This document shows, piece after piece, positions 26,785 through 35,674 of a stretch of 64,000 bases of DNA; within the stretch, counting starts at the first letter, position 1; each line of letters opens with the position of its first letter. Source of the stretch: Burkholderia sp. WSM2230. Its GTDB lineage: Bacteria > Pseudomonadota > Gammaproteobacteria > Burkholderiales > Burkholderiaceae. The notes beneath the pieces are model-generated. The model ran no database searches. It had not been told where the DNA came from and saw nothing but the letters and a program-made list of their open reading frames with translations. The position numbers and the translations under genes were made by a program. The DNA lies in NCBI RefSeq assembly GCF_000472445.1, contig NZ_AXAJ01000004.1, positions 248,001 through 312,000 on the forward strand, in the 5' to 3' direction.

Positions 26785-28476
26785 ATGAACAGGACAACCT
26801 TGCGACACGCAACGGGCCCGATCGGCTTCATGCTGATCGTACTGGCTTGCTGGTTCGTGGCCGGCATGGTCGCGGACCGGATGGTACAGCAAGAGCTTGC
26901 GGCGGCGTTGCACGCGCAACGTCAGATGGCCGCCTCGATCGTCGACAACATGGCCGAGGTGATCGCAAGCGACCTCGCTATGTCGCGGGCCATCCCCGCA
27001 ACCATGGCCGAAATGGACGTGGTCCAGAACGCACTGGTGCAATCCCGGAATTATGCCGCGAACAGCGATGCGACGGAACCCGCCCTGCGCGCCGCGTTGC
27101 TGAACGACCCGCATATGGGTGCCGTGAGCACCTTCCTGCACCGCGCTCAAGGCTTTTCCGGGCTCGATCAGGTATGGCTCGTGAATGCCAATGGCATCTG
27201 CGTGGCCTCGAGCGATGTCGGCAGCGATATGCAGGCGCCGCGCAGTTCCTTCCTGGGCGTCGACATGCGTGTGCGCGCCTATCTGACCAATGCGCTGCTC
27301 GGGGCGTTCTCGGAGACCTATGGCGTAGGGCGCACCACGGGCGAACCCGGCATCTTCATCGCGGTGCCGGTCTACGCCGACGGCCAGCTGGCGGGCGCGG
27401 TCGTCGCCAAGGTGGGAATCGCGCGGCTGCGCCACTGGGTTGCGCATGCCGGCACCTTTGTCGCCGACGACAACGGCGTCATCATCATGGCGCACGACAG
27501 CAAGCTCGAAGGCCACGCGCTGCCCAATTCGCGCGTCACGAAGATGAGCGCCGGGGACCGCACCGTGACCTATCGCCGCGACGCGTTCCCGGACATCCAG
27601 ATTCGCGTCGATACCCAGGTGCGCGAGCAGGCGCCGTGGGTGTCCGCGGCTATGGCCGGGCAGTTGTTCGGCTCGGCCGGGCAGCCCGGACCGTCGCTGT
27701 ATCAGACCCGCGGCGGACTGAACTCCGGGCTCTCCGCGCATCTCGTCGAGCCGCTCTCCGCCTGGCCAGAACTGCTGCGCAACCACAAGCGCGACCATCT
27801 GCTGGTGTTTCTGACACTGGCGGGCACCGTGGCGCTCGCGTGGGTGATCACCGTGTCGTATGTGCGCGAGCGGCGCCATCATCGGGCCACGCGTGATCTC
27901 GCCGAGCAGTTGCAGTCGGCCAATACGCTGCTTTCGGCGGAGGCGCGGCACGACGCGCTGACGGGCGCGCTGTCGCGCCGCTATTTCCTCGATCTGCTGC
28001 GTCATGAGATAGACCGCGCGCATCTGGGGAACCAGCCGCTGTGCATGGCAATTGCCGACCTCGACCACTTCAAGCAGATCAACGACCGCTTCGGCCATGC
28101 CGCCGGTGACCGCGCGCTAGAACATTTCGTCGACACCTGCCGAGCCGAACTGCGCGGCGCCGACGCGATCGGCCGGCTCGGCGGCGAAGAATTCGGGCTG
28201 CTGCTGCCGGCCACCGACCTTGCCGGGGGCCGCGAAGTGGTAGAGCGCCTGCGCTTGCGTCTGAAAGCGGTGCCGTCGTCGAAGCTGCCCGCTTCGGTGA
28301 CGCTAAGCGTGAGCATCGGCATTACCGAACTTTCCGTCGACGACCTGCCCGAGCGGATCATGAGCCGCGCCGACATGGCACTCTACGCGGCCAAAACCGG
28401 CGGCCGCGACCGCATCGAAGCCCTGCCGCCCGACGACACCGCGCCGCCCGCGCGCACGGTCGCCAACGTCTGGTAA
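26785..28476 (+). CDS. Membrane diguanylate cyclase with periplasmic Cache sensor, 563 aa
   Basis: Synthesises cyclic di-GMP. Helix 1 (IGFMLIVLACWFVAGMV, residues 9-25) is followed by a periplasmic double-Cache-like sensor (about 40-330, including a DQVWLVNANGICVASSD motif), then helix 2 (HLLVFLTLAGTVALAWVI), a short coiled segment, and a GGDEF domain near 395-550. The active site is GGEEF, a functional variant, and metal Asp sits in ADLDHFKQINDRFGH. I see no clear RxxD inhibitory site directly before it. Start MNRTT at 26785. The ligand of the sensor is unknown. Confidence 0.92.
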   Translation: MNRTTLRHATGPIGFMLIVLACWFVAGMVADRMVQQELAAALHAQRQMAASIVDNMAEVIASDLAMSRAIPATMAEMDVVQNALVQSRNYAANSDATEPALRAALLNDPHMGAVSTFLHRAQGFSGLDQVWLVNANGICVASSDVGSDMQAPRSSFLGVDMRVRAYLTNALLGAFSETYGVGRTTGEPGIFIAVPVYADGQLAGAVVAKVGIARLRHWVAHAGTFVADDNGVIIMAHDSKLEGHALPNSRVTKMSAGDRTVTYRRDAFPDIQIRVDTQVREQAPWVSAAMAGQLFGSAGQPGPSLYQTRGGLNSGLSAHLVEPLSAWPELLRNHKRDHLLVFLTLAGTVALAWVITVSYVRERRHHRATRDLAEQLQSANTLLSAEARHDALTGALSRRYFLDLLRHEIDRAHLGNQPLCMAIADLDHFKQINDRFGHAAGDRALEHFVDTCRAELRGADAIGRLGGEEFGLLLPATDLAGGREVVERLRLRLKAVPSSKLPASVTLSVSIGITELSVDDLPERIMSRADMALYAAKTGGRDRIEALPPDDTAPPARTVANVW

Positions 28477-28590
28477 TCGCGAGCCGACCTTCTGACACAA
28501 CGCAAGCCGGGACTTCGAGCCTCCCGCGGCCAGGCAGGTATGATCGACACTGACCTTGAGTTGTCGCTACCGCCTTAACGGGAGATTCGC

Positions 28591-28857
28591 ATGAAGGGAA
28601 ATCTGGTCATTGTTTGCCGCGATCAGGACGCTGACGCGTTCGATCATCTGCTGGCGGAATACGGCGCGTTTCAAACGCGGCTATCGTCCACCGCCTGGTA
28701 TCTGAAGCTGGAAGTCGCACCCGAAGTCATTCAGGAAGAGATACTCGCGCGCCTCGGCAAATACACGACCCACTATATTTTCGAGGCCGAAAGCGTGACG
28801 TGGAATACCGTGGATAGCGAAGCGGCGAACGCGCTGAACACGCTGTTCTCCGACTAG
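28591..28857 (+). CDS. Small ferredoxin-fold-like hypothetical protein, 88 aa
   Basis: Compact protein with a beta-alpha-beta-beta-alpha-beta reading: NLVIVCRD (strand), DADAFDHLLAEYG (helix), AFQTRLSSTAWYLKLEV (two strands), PEVIQEEILARLG (helix), THYIFEAE (strand). This pattern, with S-T-W in the second strand, resembles the small Cas2-like/SinR-annotated proteins found outside CRISPR loci. The ribosome site CGGGAGATTCGC precedes ATG. No cas genes or repeats are near. Family link is tentative; coding status is good. Confidence 0.7.
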   Translation: MKGNLVIVCRDQDADAFDHLLAEYGAFQTRLSSTAWYLKLEVAPEVIQEEILARLGKYTTHYIFEAESVTWNTVDSEAANALNTLFSD

Positions 28858-28984
28858 AGCGCAAGCGCTGGAACGCATGCGCGTGAAGCGGTCCTGACAG
28901 CGGCCGAAGCAATAGCTATGCAAATCGCAGCGAAGGCGAAACGCCATAAACCAGGTGCTACGCAACGCCGCGCCTGCGCCCCCT

Positions 28985-30301
28985 CTACCAGACGGTTTCC
29001 GACGCTGCCCGCGCCTGAGGCAGCGCGGAAAACGGAAAGCTCATCAGAACTCGCAAGCCACGGCCTTCGTGGTTGCCGATCTCCCACTCACCCCCCGCGC
29101 GCCGCACCAGCCTCTCGACGATTGCGAGCCCGAGGCCGCTATGACCATTGCCGCCGCGCGCCGGATCGAGCCGCACGAAAGGCCGGCTTGCATTGACGAG
29201 GTCCTGCGCGGCGATGCCCTTGCCGTTGTCGCTCACGGAGAGTGTGAAGCCTTCGGCCGTGCGCGCGGTGGCGACGACGATGGGTGGTGCGCCATACGCA
29301 TGCGCATTGTCGAGCAGGTTCGACAGAATCCGGTCGAGCGTGGCGGCGGGCAGCAGAAAGCCCGGGCCGGCGCGCAGCTCGGTTTGCACGGTCGGCGCAC
29401 CGGAGGCCACCGCGCGATAGCTGCGCACCACCCGCTCGCATTGCGCGTCGACTTCCACGGCTTCGCTGCGGTCCGCACCGTCGTGCGCGAACACCAGGAA
29501 TTGCTCGACGATGTGCGTCATTGAATCGACGTCGCGCACCACGCCGTCGCGCATCTTCGCTTCGTCCATCATTTCGGCGCGCAGCCGCAAGCGCGCAAGC
29601 GGCGTCTTCAGATCGTGCGCGACGCCGGCGAGCATCACCGCGCGGTCGTTTTCCGTGCGCGCGACTTCCTGAACCATCTGGTTGAAACCATGCGTCAGTT
29701 GCCGCAACTCGCGCGGTCCGCGCTCGGGCACCGGCGGCACAGGCAAGCCGCGCCCGAAGCGCGCCACCGCCTGCGCGAGCGAGCGCAACGGCTGCTGCAG
29801 CGCCCATGCGGCAAAGAGCGCCGCCATCACGGCGAATGAAAATATGATGACGAGCCACAGCACGGTCCGGTCGAGCGAGCGCGGCGGCCGCAACGGCTGC
29901 ACCGGCACGACGATCCAGCTGCGATCCGTGGGCGCGCGTACCCACAGCGTGGGCGGACGGCCCGGCAGGCCGACGCGCACCTGCGTGCCGGACGGCATGC
30001 GGTCGCGCGCATCTTCAATGAAACGCTCGAGCGGCGGCGGCATCTCCGACGTTTCGGGCGGCACTTCGGGGCTCGACGGGTCGACGAGTTTCACGCGTGA
30101 CGGCAGCGGCTGGTCCGGGTTGCGCACCACGTGCTGGCGCACCGCGTCGACGAGAAAAGTCGCTTCCTCGACCGCATAGCGGGTTTGCAACTGGCTGCGC
30201 TCGAGGCGCATGAGCGCATACCACGCGAAATGCGACAGCAGCAACACCGCGACGACCAGTAACGCCAGCCGCCCGAACAGCGAATCAATGGGCCGGCGCA
30301 T
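28985..30301 (-). CDS. EnvZ/CpxA-like sensor histidine kinase, 438 aa
   Basis: Helix 1 (LALLVVAVLLLSHFAWYAL), periplasmic region (about 35-150), helix 2 (VLWLVIIFSFAVMAALFAAWAL), HAMP-like segment (RSLAQAVARFGRG), dimerisation/phospho-acceptor domain with His in GVAHDLKTPLARLRLRAE (near 250), and ATPase boxes N (LDRILSNLLDNAHAYG), G1 (SDNGKGIAAQD) and G2 (GHSGLGLAIVERL). It is co-transcribed with and overlaps the response regulator by 17 bp. Pairing with a divergent Spy/CpxP-like protein suggests envelope-stress sensing (inference). Confidence 0.92.
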   Translation of the reverse strand: MRRPIDSLFGRLALLVVAVLLLSHFAWYALMRLERSQLQTRYAVEEATFLVDAVRQHVVRNPDQPLPSRVKLVDPSSPEVPPETSEMPPPLERFIEDARDRMPSGTQVRVGLPGRPPTLWVRAPTDRSWIVVPVQPLRPPRSLDRTVLWLVIIFSFAVMAALFAAWALQQPLRSLAQAVARFGRGLPVPPVPERGPRELRQLTHGFNQMVQEVARTENDRAVMLAGVAHDLKTPLARLRLRAEMMDEAKMRDGVVRDVDSMTHIVEQFLVFAHDGADRSEAVEVDAQCERVVRSYRAVASGAPTVQTELRAGPGFLLPAATLDRILSNLLDNAHAYGAPPIVVATARTAEGFTLSVSDNGKGIAAQDLVNASRPFVRLDPARGGNGHSGLGLAIVERLVRRAGGEWEIGNHEGRGLRVLMSFPFSALPQARAASETVW

Positions 30302-31010
30302 GCTGTTCGCCGTCGGGCACGAACACGTAGCCGCGCCCGCGCACTGTCTGGATGAAACGCGGCGTGGACGGGTCCGTTTCGAGAATGCGCCGCAGACGCC
30401 ACACCTGCACGTCGATGCCGCGGTCGGTGCCGTCGTATTCGGGACCGTGCAGCAGCTCGAGCAGACGCTCGCGCGTCAGCGTACGCATGGGGTGATTGAC
30501 GAAAATTTTAAGCAGCGCGAACTCGCTGCCCGACAGCGTGAGCGGCTTGTCTTCCAGATGCAGCGTGCGCGACTGGAAATCCAGTGTGAAGCGGCCGAAG
30601 CTGAACGGCTCGCGCTGCTCGGGCGCCGCCGCCGAGGGCAACGTGCGCCGCCGGCGCAGCACCGCCTGCACGCGCGCGAGCAGTTCGCGCGGATTGAACG
30701 GCTTGCCGAGGTAGTCGTCCGCGCCGAGTTCGAGACCGACGATCCGGTCGACATCGTCCGCGCGCGCGGTCAGCATGATGACGGGGATGTCGTCGCCCGA
30801 CGCGCGCAGCTTGCGCAATGCAGTGAGCCCATCCACACCCGGCATCATCAGATCGAGCACGATCAGATCGGGACGCTCGCGTTCAAGCCTGCGCTCGAGC
30901 GAGCCCGCGTCGTGCAGCACCGAAACCTCGATGCCCTGGCGGGCCAGATAGTCGCGCAGCAGATCGCGCAGTTCGACGTCGTCGTCGACAACAAGTATTT
31001 GAGTAGCCAT
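30285..31010 (-). CDS. OmpR/CpxR-like response regulator, 241 aa
   Basis: Receiver (1-120): acidic VVDDD, phospho-acceptor Asp in LIVLDLMMPGVDG (near 52), Lys in YLGKPFNPREL. Winged-helix DNA-binding domain (about 135-235): FTLDFQSRTL, LSGSEFALLKIFV, TRERLLELLHG, RGIDVQVWRLRRILE and FIQTVRGRGYVFV. It is upstream of its kinase and divergent from the Spy-like gene. The shared region carries GTAAC repeats resembling CpxR boxes, so autoregulation and control of that gene are likely. Confidence 0.93.
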   Translation of the reverse strand: MATQILVVDDDVELRDLLRDYLARQGIEVSVLHDAGSLERRLERERPDLIVLDLMMPGVDGLTALRKLRASGDDIPVIMLTARADDVDRIVGLELGADDYLGKPFNPRELLARVQAVLRRRRTLPSAAAPEQREPFSFGRFTLDFQSRTLHLEDKPLTLSGSEFALLKIFVNHPMRTLTRERLLELLHGPEYDGTDRGIDVQVWRLRRILETDPSTPRFIQTVRGRGYVFVPDGEQHAPAH

Positions 31011-31065
31011 GAATGAAGTTTAACGCGCGGCACGTGCGGTTTTCGGTTTCAGGCGGGCCTCAAGG

Positions 31066-31130
31066 GTTACCGGGTGTTACGGTGAAAGCTGCACGTAATG
31101 GCCCGTAACAGCGGCGCGAGACCGCGTAAC
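31066..31130. promoter_or_regulatory. GTAAC repeats resembling CpxR boxes
   Basis: On the minus strand 31066-31080 reads GTAAC-N5-GTAAC, the layout of the E. coli CpxR box (GTAAA-N5-GTAAA). On the plus strand GTAAC recurs at 31105-31109 and 31126-31130, exactly two helical turns apart. All lie between the divergent regulator and Spy-like genes. Confidence 0.6.
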
Positions 31131-31228
31131 ACAGGGGCCGATGCTCTTCTCTACGCTGTGTCTTACCGAATGCAGGCCGCCACTTGAATCGGATGCATCG
31201 TCGGCTATTCCATTACAAGGAGCCTTAT

Positions 31229-31762
31229 ATGTCCACCAGAAAAATCTCGCGTGCCCTCGCCGTTGCCGCCACCGCTCTCGCCATCGGCGCGGGCGCGGCT
31301 TATGCCGCCCAACCACCTCACGAGGCCCACGGCGGCCCCGGCGGTTGGCACGGCCACTTCATGAAGGAGCTCACGCAACTGCATGACCAGTTGAAGCTGA
31401 ACGCGGATCAGGAAAAGCAGTGGCAAGCCGCGCTCGACACCATGAAGCAGAGCCATGAGGCAATGCGCGCCAATCACGAGCAGATGAAGAACCAGTTCAA
31501 GGCCGCGCAGCAACAGCCGATTCTGGATCTGAACGCAATGGCCGCCGCTCATCAGCAGATCGAGCAGAAAGACGCGCAGTTGCGCCAGCAGACCACGGAC
31601 GCCTGGCTCAAGTTCTACAACGGCCTGAACGACCAGCAGAAGACGACCGTCAGCACCGCGTTGAAGCAGCGCTTTGCGAAGATGGAATCGCGTCACGAGA
31701 AAATGCGCGAGCGCTGGCAGCAACATCATGGCGCGGCGTCGGCGCCGGCTGCGAATCAGTAA
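31229..31762 (+). CDS. Spy/CpxP-like periplasmic protein, 177 aa
   Basis: Signal peptide (SRALAVAATALAIGAGAAYA-AQ), a His/Gly-rich segment (PHEAHGGPGGWHGHF) that could bind metal, then helices with an LTXXQ-type motif LKLNADQEKQWQAALD and many Gln/Lys. Spy and CpxP are cradle-shaped periplasmic chaperones or stress-sensor inhibitors; the same class fits here. An AAGGAG ribosome site lies before ATG 31229. Divergent from the CpxAR-like pair, as cpxP is in enterobacteria, and downstream of GTAAC boxes. Confidence 0.85.
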   Translation: MSTRKISRALAVAATALAIGAGAAYAAQPPHEAHGGPGGWHGHFMKELTQLHDQLKLNADQEKQWQAALDTMKQSHEAMRANHEQMKNQFKAAQQQPILDLNAMAAAHQQIEQKDAQLRQQTTDAWLKFYNGLNDQQKTTVSTALKQRFAKMESRHEKMRERWQQHHGAASAPAANQ

Positions 31763-31857
31763 GCCGCATAGCAGTTCCGCTGACGCTCGCCGCGCCGCAA
31801 GCCCGGCGAGCTGGAACTGCGTGAAGACGGCCGGCATGGCCGCCTTCGCAAAAACAG

Positions 31858-31889
31858 AAACGCCACGGGAAAGGTTTCCCGTGGCGTTT
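31858..31889. terminator. Long perfect hairpin terminator
   Basis: AAACGCCACGGGAAA (31858-31872) is a perfect inverted match to TTTCCCGTGGCGTTT (31875-31889). It can terminate the Spy-like gene and the converging pirin gene. Confidence 0.8.
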
Positions 31890-32000
31890 CTTTCATCGAG
31901 CCGCGTCGTGGTCAGCCGGTGCCGGTGCATGGCTTGCGCACCGTTCGCACTGGTTGCGCGCTCAACCATTCTGGTTGAAGGACGCGCGACCGGCGCCGCC

Positions 32001-32711
32001 TCAGCCGTCCAGCCGGCCGAGATCGAACAGCAGCACTTCCGCCTGCTCGCCCTTTTCGAGCGTCACGGTGTCGATATCGCTGAGCTTCGCCGCGTCGCCG
32101 GCTTGCAGCGCCTCGCCATTCACCGCGAGCGAGCCACGCGCCACGTGCACGTAGACGAGCCGCCCTTCCGGCACAGCGAACGTGGCCGTTTCCGCGCCGT
32201 CGATCAGCGCGGCGTAAATCGACGCGTCCGCATGGATCGTCACCGAGCCGTCGCGACCGTCGGGCGACGCGACGACGCGCAGACGGCCGCGCTTGTCGGC
32301 GGCGTCGAAGCGCTTTTCCTCGTAGCCCGGCTGATCGCCCGCACGTTGCGGAATCACCCAGATCTGCAGCAGGTGCGCCTCTTCGTCCTGCGACGCATTG
32401 AACTCGCTGTGCATCACGCCCGTGCCGGCGCTCATGCGCTGCACGTCGCCGGGACGAATCGTCGAACCGTTGCCCATGCTGTCGCGGTGCGCGAGCGCAC
32501 CTTCGAGCACATACGTGACGATCTCCATGTCGCGGTGTCCGTGCGTGCCGAAGCCCTGTCCGCCCGCAATGCGGTCTTCGTTGATAACCCGCAGCGGTCC
32601 GAAATGGACGTGCTCGGGGTCGCGGTAGTCGGCAAACGAAAAGCTGTGATACGAGTCCAGCCAGCCGTGGTTGGCATGGCCCCGTTCTGCGGAGCGGCGG
32701 ATTTCGATCAT
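32001..32711 (-). CDS. Pirin family protein (YhhW-like), 236 aa
   Basis: Bicupin of the pirin family; some members show quercetin 2,3-dioxygenase activity and need a metal. Metal-site residues are visible: FGTHGHRDMEIVTYVLEG (His, His, Glu) and MSAGTGVMHSEFN (His, Glu). The N-terminal GWLDSYHSFSFADY block is typical. Start 32711 follows GGGAGTACGTC. It is probably cytoplasmic. The physiological substrate is not known for most members; stress association is plausible. Confidence 0.92.
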   Translation of the reverse strand: MIEIRRSAERGHANHGWLDSYHSFSFADYRDPEHVHFGPLRVINEDRIAGGQGFGTHGHRDMEIVTYVLEGALAHRDSMGNGSTIRPGDVQRMSAGTGVMHSEFNASQDEEAHLLQIWVIPQRAGDQPGYEEKRFDAADKRGRLRVVASPDGRDGSVTIHADASIYAALIDGAETATFAVPEGRLVYVHVARGSLAVNGEALQAGDAAKLSDIDTVTLEKGEQAEVLLFDLGRLDG

Positions 32712-33148
32712 GACGTACTCCCGGTGAAATTGGCGATGGCGAGAATGTATGGGCTCGCCGCTCCCCTGACAATCGGGCGCAAGCGCACTGGATCGTTTCG
32801 CAAATCCGCGTAATCGCACGTGACTTCACGAGCCACCGCGCGTTCCTGCGGACGAAACTGCAGCGCACGGCTTTGCAGCGATGCGGCGTGCATGCGTCGC
32901 GCACACGCAACGCCTCCCGAGGCGGCGCGGGCGCGGCGCACACCGCGGACTGGCGCCCGCTCCCTGTTCGGGTAAAATACCGCGCTTTTCACCGCACATG
33001 GTGGCGCAAAGCGCGCCGGCACGGCCGGACATCACGCGCAAACCGCGACGGCGCTGCAATTTTGACCGCCTAGAATAGCGACGGCCGGCCACAAGCCAGG
33101 CTTCGTCGGGATCGGACAAGAAGACGATCAGTTTGACCCAGGAGAAAC
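32712..33148. other. 437-bp intergenic region between divergent genes
   Basis: No supported ORF. It contains a plausible rightward -10 (GGTAAAATAC, about 32970-32980) about 170 bp ahead of the amino-acid binding protein, implying a long leader, and it must hold the pirin promoter. Confidence 0.35.
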
Positions 33149-33925
33149 ATGAAGAAGCTCGCACTGTGCGTAGCGCTCGCCGTCATGGCCACCGGCGCCA
33201 TGGCAAAAGAATGGAAAACCGTACGCATCGGGGTTGACGCCAGTTATCCGCCGTTCGAATCGAAGGCGGCCAGCGGCCAGGTAGTCGGGTTCGACGTCGA
33301 TCTGACCAAGGCGCTGTGCGCAAGAATGAACGTCAAGTGCGTATGGGTGGAGCAGGATTTCGACGGCATCATCCCGGCACTCAAGGGCAAGAAGTTCGAC
33401 GCAATCGTGTCGTCGCTGACCATCACGGACAAGCGCCGCGAGCAGATCGATTTCTCCGACAAGCTGTTCGACGCCCCCGCCCGCATGATCGCCAAAGCCG
33501 GCTCGCCGCTCTTGCCCACCGCTGAATCGCTGAAGGGCAAACGCGTCGGCGTCGAACAGGGCACGACTCAGGAAGCGTACGCCAAGGCCTATTGGGAGCC
33601 GAAGGGCGTGACGGTGGTGCCCTATCAGAACCAGGATCAGGTCTACGCCGACCTCACCTCCGGCCGGCTCGACGCCGCGCTTCAGGACGAAATCCAGGCC
33701 GACGCGGGGTTCCTGAAAACGCCGCGCGGCAAAGGCTTCGCCTGGGCCGGCCCGGAAGTGAAGGACGCGAAAACCATCGGCGAAGGCACGGCCATCGGTC
33801 TGCGCAAGGAAGATGCCGAGCTTAAGACGATGTTCAACAAGGCGCTCGCGCAGATTCACCAGGACGGCACGTTTAGAAAGCTCGAAAAGCAGTACTTCGA
33901 CTTCGAGATCTATCCCGGACACTGA
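33149..33925 (+). CDS. HisJ/ArgT-like basic amino-acid binding protein, 258 aa
   Basis: Periplasmic solute-binding protein. Signal peptide MKKLALCVALAVMATGAMA, then family-3 blocks very close to enterobacterial HisJ/ArgT: VDASYPPFESKAASG, GFDVDLTKALCARMNVKC, DAIVSSLTITDKRREQIDFSDKL, GVEQGTTQEAY and LDAALQDEIQAD. Lysine, arginine, ornithine or histidine are the likely ligands by family. CCAGGAGAAAC precedes ATG. It is first gene of a four-gene importer operon; a 309-bp spacer with a hairpin separates it from the permeases. Confidence 0.93.
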   Translation: MKKLALCVALAVMATGAMAKEWKTVRIGVDASYPPFESKAASGQVVGFDVDLTKALCARMNVKCVWVEQDFDGIIPALKGKKFDAIVSSLTITDKRREQIDFSDKLFDAPARMIAKAGSPLLPTAESLKGKRVGVEQGTTQEAYAKAYWEPKGVTVVPYQNQDQVYADLTSGRLDAALQDEIQADAGFLKTPRGKGFAWAGPEVKDAKTIGEGTAIGLRKEDAELKTMFNKALAQIHQDGTFRKLEKQYFDFEIYPGH

Positions 33926-34007
33926 GCGGCCAGCGGGCACGCCTGAAACGGCCGCCTGCCTCGGGCGTCCTGCCCGGGTTTCCGTCAAATGCACCAAACA
34001 GGAGACT

Positions 34008-34037
34008 CGGGGCTCGCCCGCATGGGCGTGCCCGGGG
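34008..34037 (+). repeat. Intercistronic GC-rich hairpin
   Basis: CGGGGC-T-CGCCC (34008-34019) pairs with GGGCG-T-GCCC plus GG (34024-34036). It sits between the binding protein and the permease, where enterobacterial his/arg operons carry REP elements. It may protect the upstream message or damp read-through. Confidence 0.5.
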
Positions 34038-34233
34038 CTTCGTAATACAGTCGGTCTAGTTTCAAAGAGAGTCGAAAAGCGCGCTGCAGGACCGGCAACG
34101 GCCATGCAGTCATGATTTGCACAGCGGTGCGCTGTGCGCTGCGGATCACGGCGGGCGATGCCCGCGTTACCTGCGGCGCCGGTCCGCCCGCGTCTTTCGC
34201 GGTGTGTCGCAAACGCATCGTCAAGGACCCCCT

Positions 34234-34923
34234 ATGTTCCTTCAAGGCTACGGCCCGCTGCTTCTCAACGGCACCTGGCAAACCGTCAAGCTGGCGGTTT
34301 TGTCACTGGCGCTCGCTTTCTTGCTGGGCCTTCTCGGCGCGGCGGCGAAACTGTCGAAGAACCGCCTCTCGTACGGCGCCGGCACCGTCTACACGACGCT
34401 CGTGCGCGGCGTGCCCGACCTCGTGCTGATGCTGCTGCTCTTCTACAGCATCCAGATCTGGCTCAACAATCTGACCGACATGCTCGGCTGGGAGCAGATC
34501 GACATCGACCCCTTCGTGGCCGGCGTCGCGGTGCTCGGCTTCATTTACGGCGCGTACTTCACTGAGACGTTCCGCGGCGCGTTTCTCGCGGTGCCGCGCG
34601 GCCAGCTGGAAGCCGGCGCGGCCTACGGCATGACGAGCTGGCAGGTGTTCTCCCGAATCATGTTCCCGCAAATGATGCGCTTCGCGCTGCCCGGCATCGG
34701 CAATAACTGGCAGGTGATGGTGAAGGCCACGGCGCTCGTGTCGATCATCGGTCTAGCGGACGTGGTCAAGGCTTCGCAGGACGCGGGCAAAGGCACCTTG
34801 CGGTTTTTCTTCTTCACCCTGCTCGCGGGGGCGATCTATCTCGTCATCACCACAGTGTCCAACTTCGTGCTGATGTACCTCGAAAAGCGTTACTCGACCG
34901 GCGTGCGAAAGGCGGATCTATGA
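34234..34923 (+). CDS. hisQ: HisQ-like ABC permease, 229 aa
   Basis: Inner-membrane subunit with five or so helices. Family block TLVRGVPDLVLMLLLFYSIQ near residue 55, and the EAA loop GQLEAGAAYGMTSWQVFSRI near 125, which contacts HisP. Start MFLQGYGP at 34234 fits the family; the frame is open upstream. Its stop overlaps the hisM start (ATGA), so the two channel subunits are coupled. Confidence 0.93.
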   Translation: MFLQGYGPLLLNGTWQTVKLAVLSLALAFLLGLLGAAAKLSKNRLSYGAGTVYTTLVRGVPDLVLMLLLFYSIQIWLNNLTDMLGWEQIDIDPFVAGVAVLGFIYGAYFTETFRGAFLAVPRGQLEAGAAYGMTSWQVFSRIMFPQMMRFALPGIGNNWQVMVKATALVSIIGLADVVKASQDAGKGTLRFFFFTLLAGAIYLVITTVSNFVLMYLEKRYSTGVRKADL

Positions 34924-35633
34924 TCGAGATCATTCAGGAATACTGGCGCAATTATCTCTACACGGACGGCTACCGCTTCACCGGCCTCGCGATCACGCTG
35001 TGGCTGCTGGTCGTTTCGATCGGGCTCGGCTTCTGCCTGTCGATCCCGCTTGCAGTGGCGCGCGTCTCGAAGAAGAAATGGCTCGCCGGTCTCGTCTGGC
35101 TCTACACCTACATCTTTCGCGGCACGCCGCTTTATGTGCAGTTGCTGCTGTGTTACACGGGCTTATACAGCCTCGAAATCGTTCGCAATCACGAGCTGAC
35201 CAACGCGTTCTTCCGCGACGGCATGCATTGCACGCTGCTCGCGTTCACGCTGAACACCTGCGCGTACACCACGGAGATTTTCGCCGGCGCGATCAAGGCG
35301 ACGCCTTATGGCGAAATTGAAGCGGCACGCGCGTACGGCATGTCGTCGTTTACGCTGTATCGGCGCGTGATTCTGCCTTCCGCACTGCGCCGTGCGCTGC
35401 CGTACTACAGCAATGAAGTGATCCTGATGCTGCACGCCACGACCGTCGCCTTCACCGCGACCGTGCCGGACATTCTCAAGATCGCGCGCGACGTGAACTC
35501 CGCGACGTATCAGTCGTTCAATGCTTTTGGCATTGCCGCCCTGCTCTATCTGTGCATTTCTTTCGCGCTCGTGTGGCTGTTCCGCCGCGCGGAGCACCGC
35601 TGGCTCGCTTACCTGCGGCCGCAAGGCAAATAA
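34920..35633 (+). CDS. hisM: HisM-like ABC permease, 237 aa
   Basis: Second channel subunit. Hydrophobic helices, YIFRGTPLYVQLLLCYTGLY near residue 60, and EAA loop GEIEAARAYGMSSFTLYRRVILP near 130. Overlaps hisQ by four bases, implying equal expression. hisP follows after 41 bp. Confidence 0.93.
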   Translation: MIEIIQEYWRNYLYTDGYRFTGLAITLWLLVVSIGLGFCLSIPLAVARVSKKKWLAGLVWLYTYIFRGTPLYVQLLLCYTGLYSLEIVRNHELTNAFFRDGMHCTLLAFTLNTCAYTTEIFAGAIKATPYGEIEAARAYGMSSFTLYRRVILPSALRRALPYYSNEVILMLHATTVAFTATVPDILKIARDVNSATYQSFNAFGIAALLYLCISFALVWLFRRAEHRWLAYLRPQGK

Positions 35634-35674
35634 TCGGGCCCGCGCCCGGCATGTAAGCACGCCCAAGGATTCTG

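Noticed and set aside
30210..31016. 268-codon plus-strand frame opposite the response regulator
   Set aside because: Shadow of a clear OmpR-family gene.
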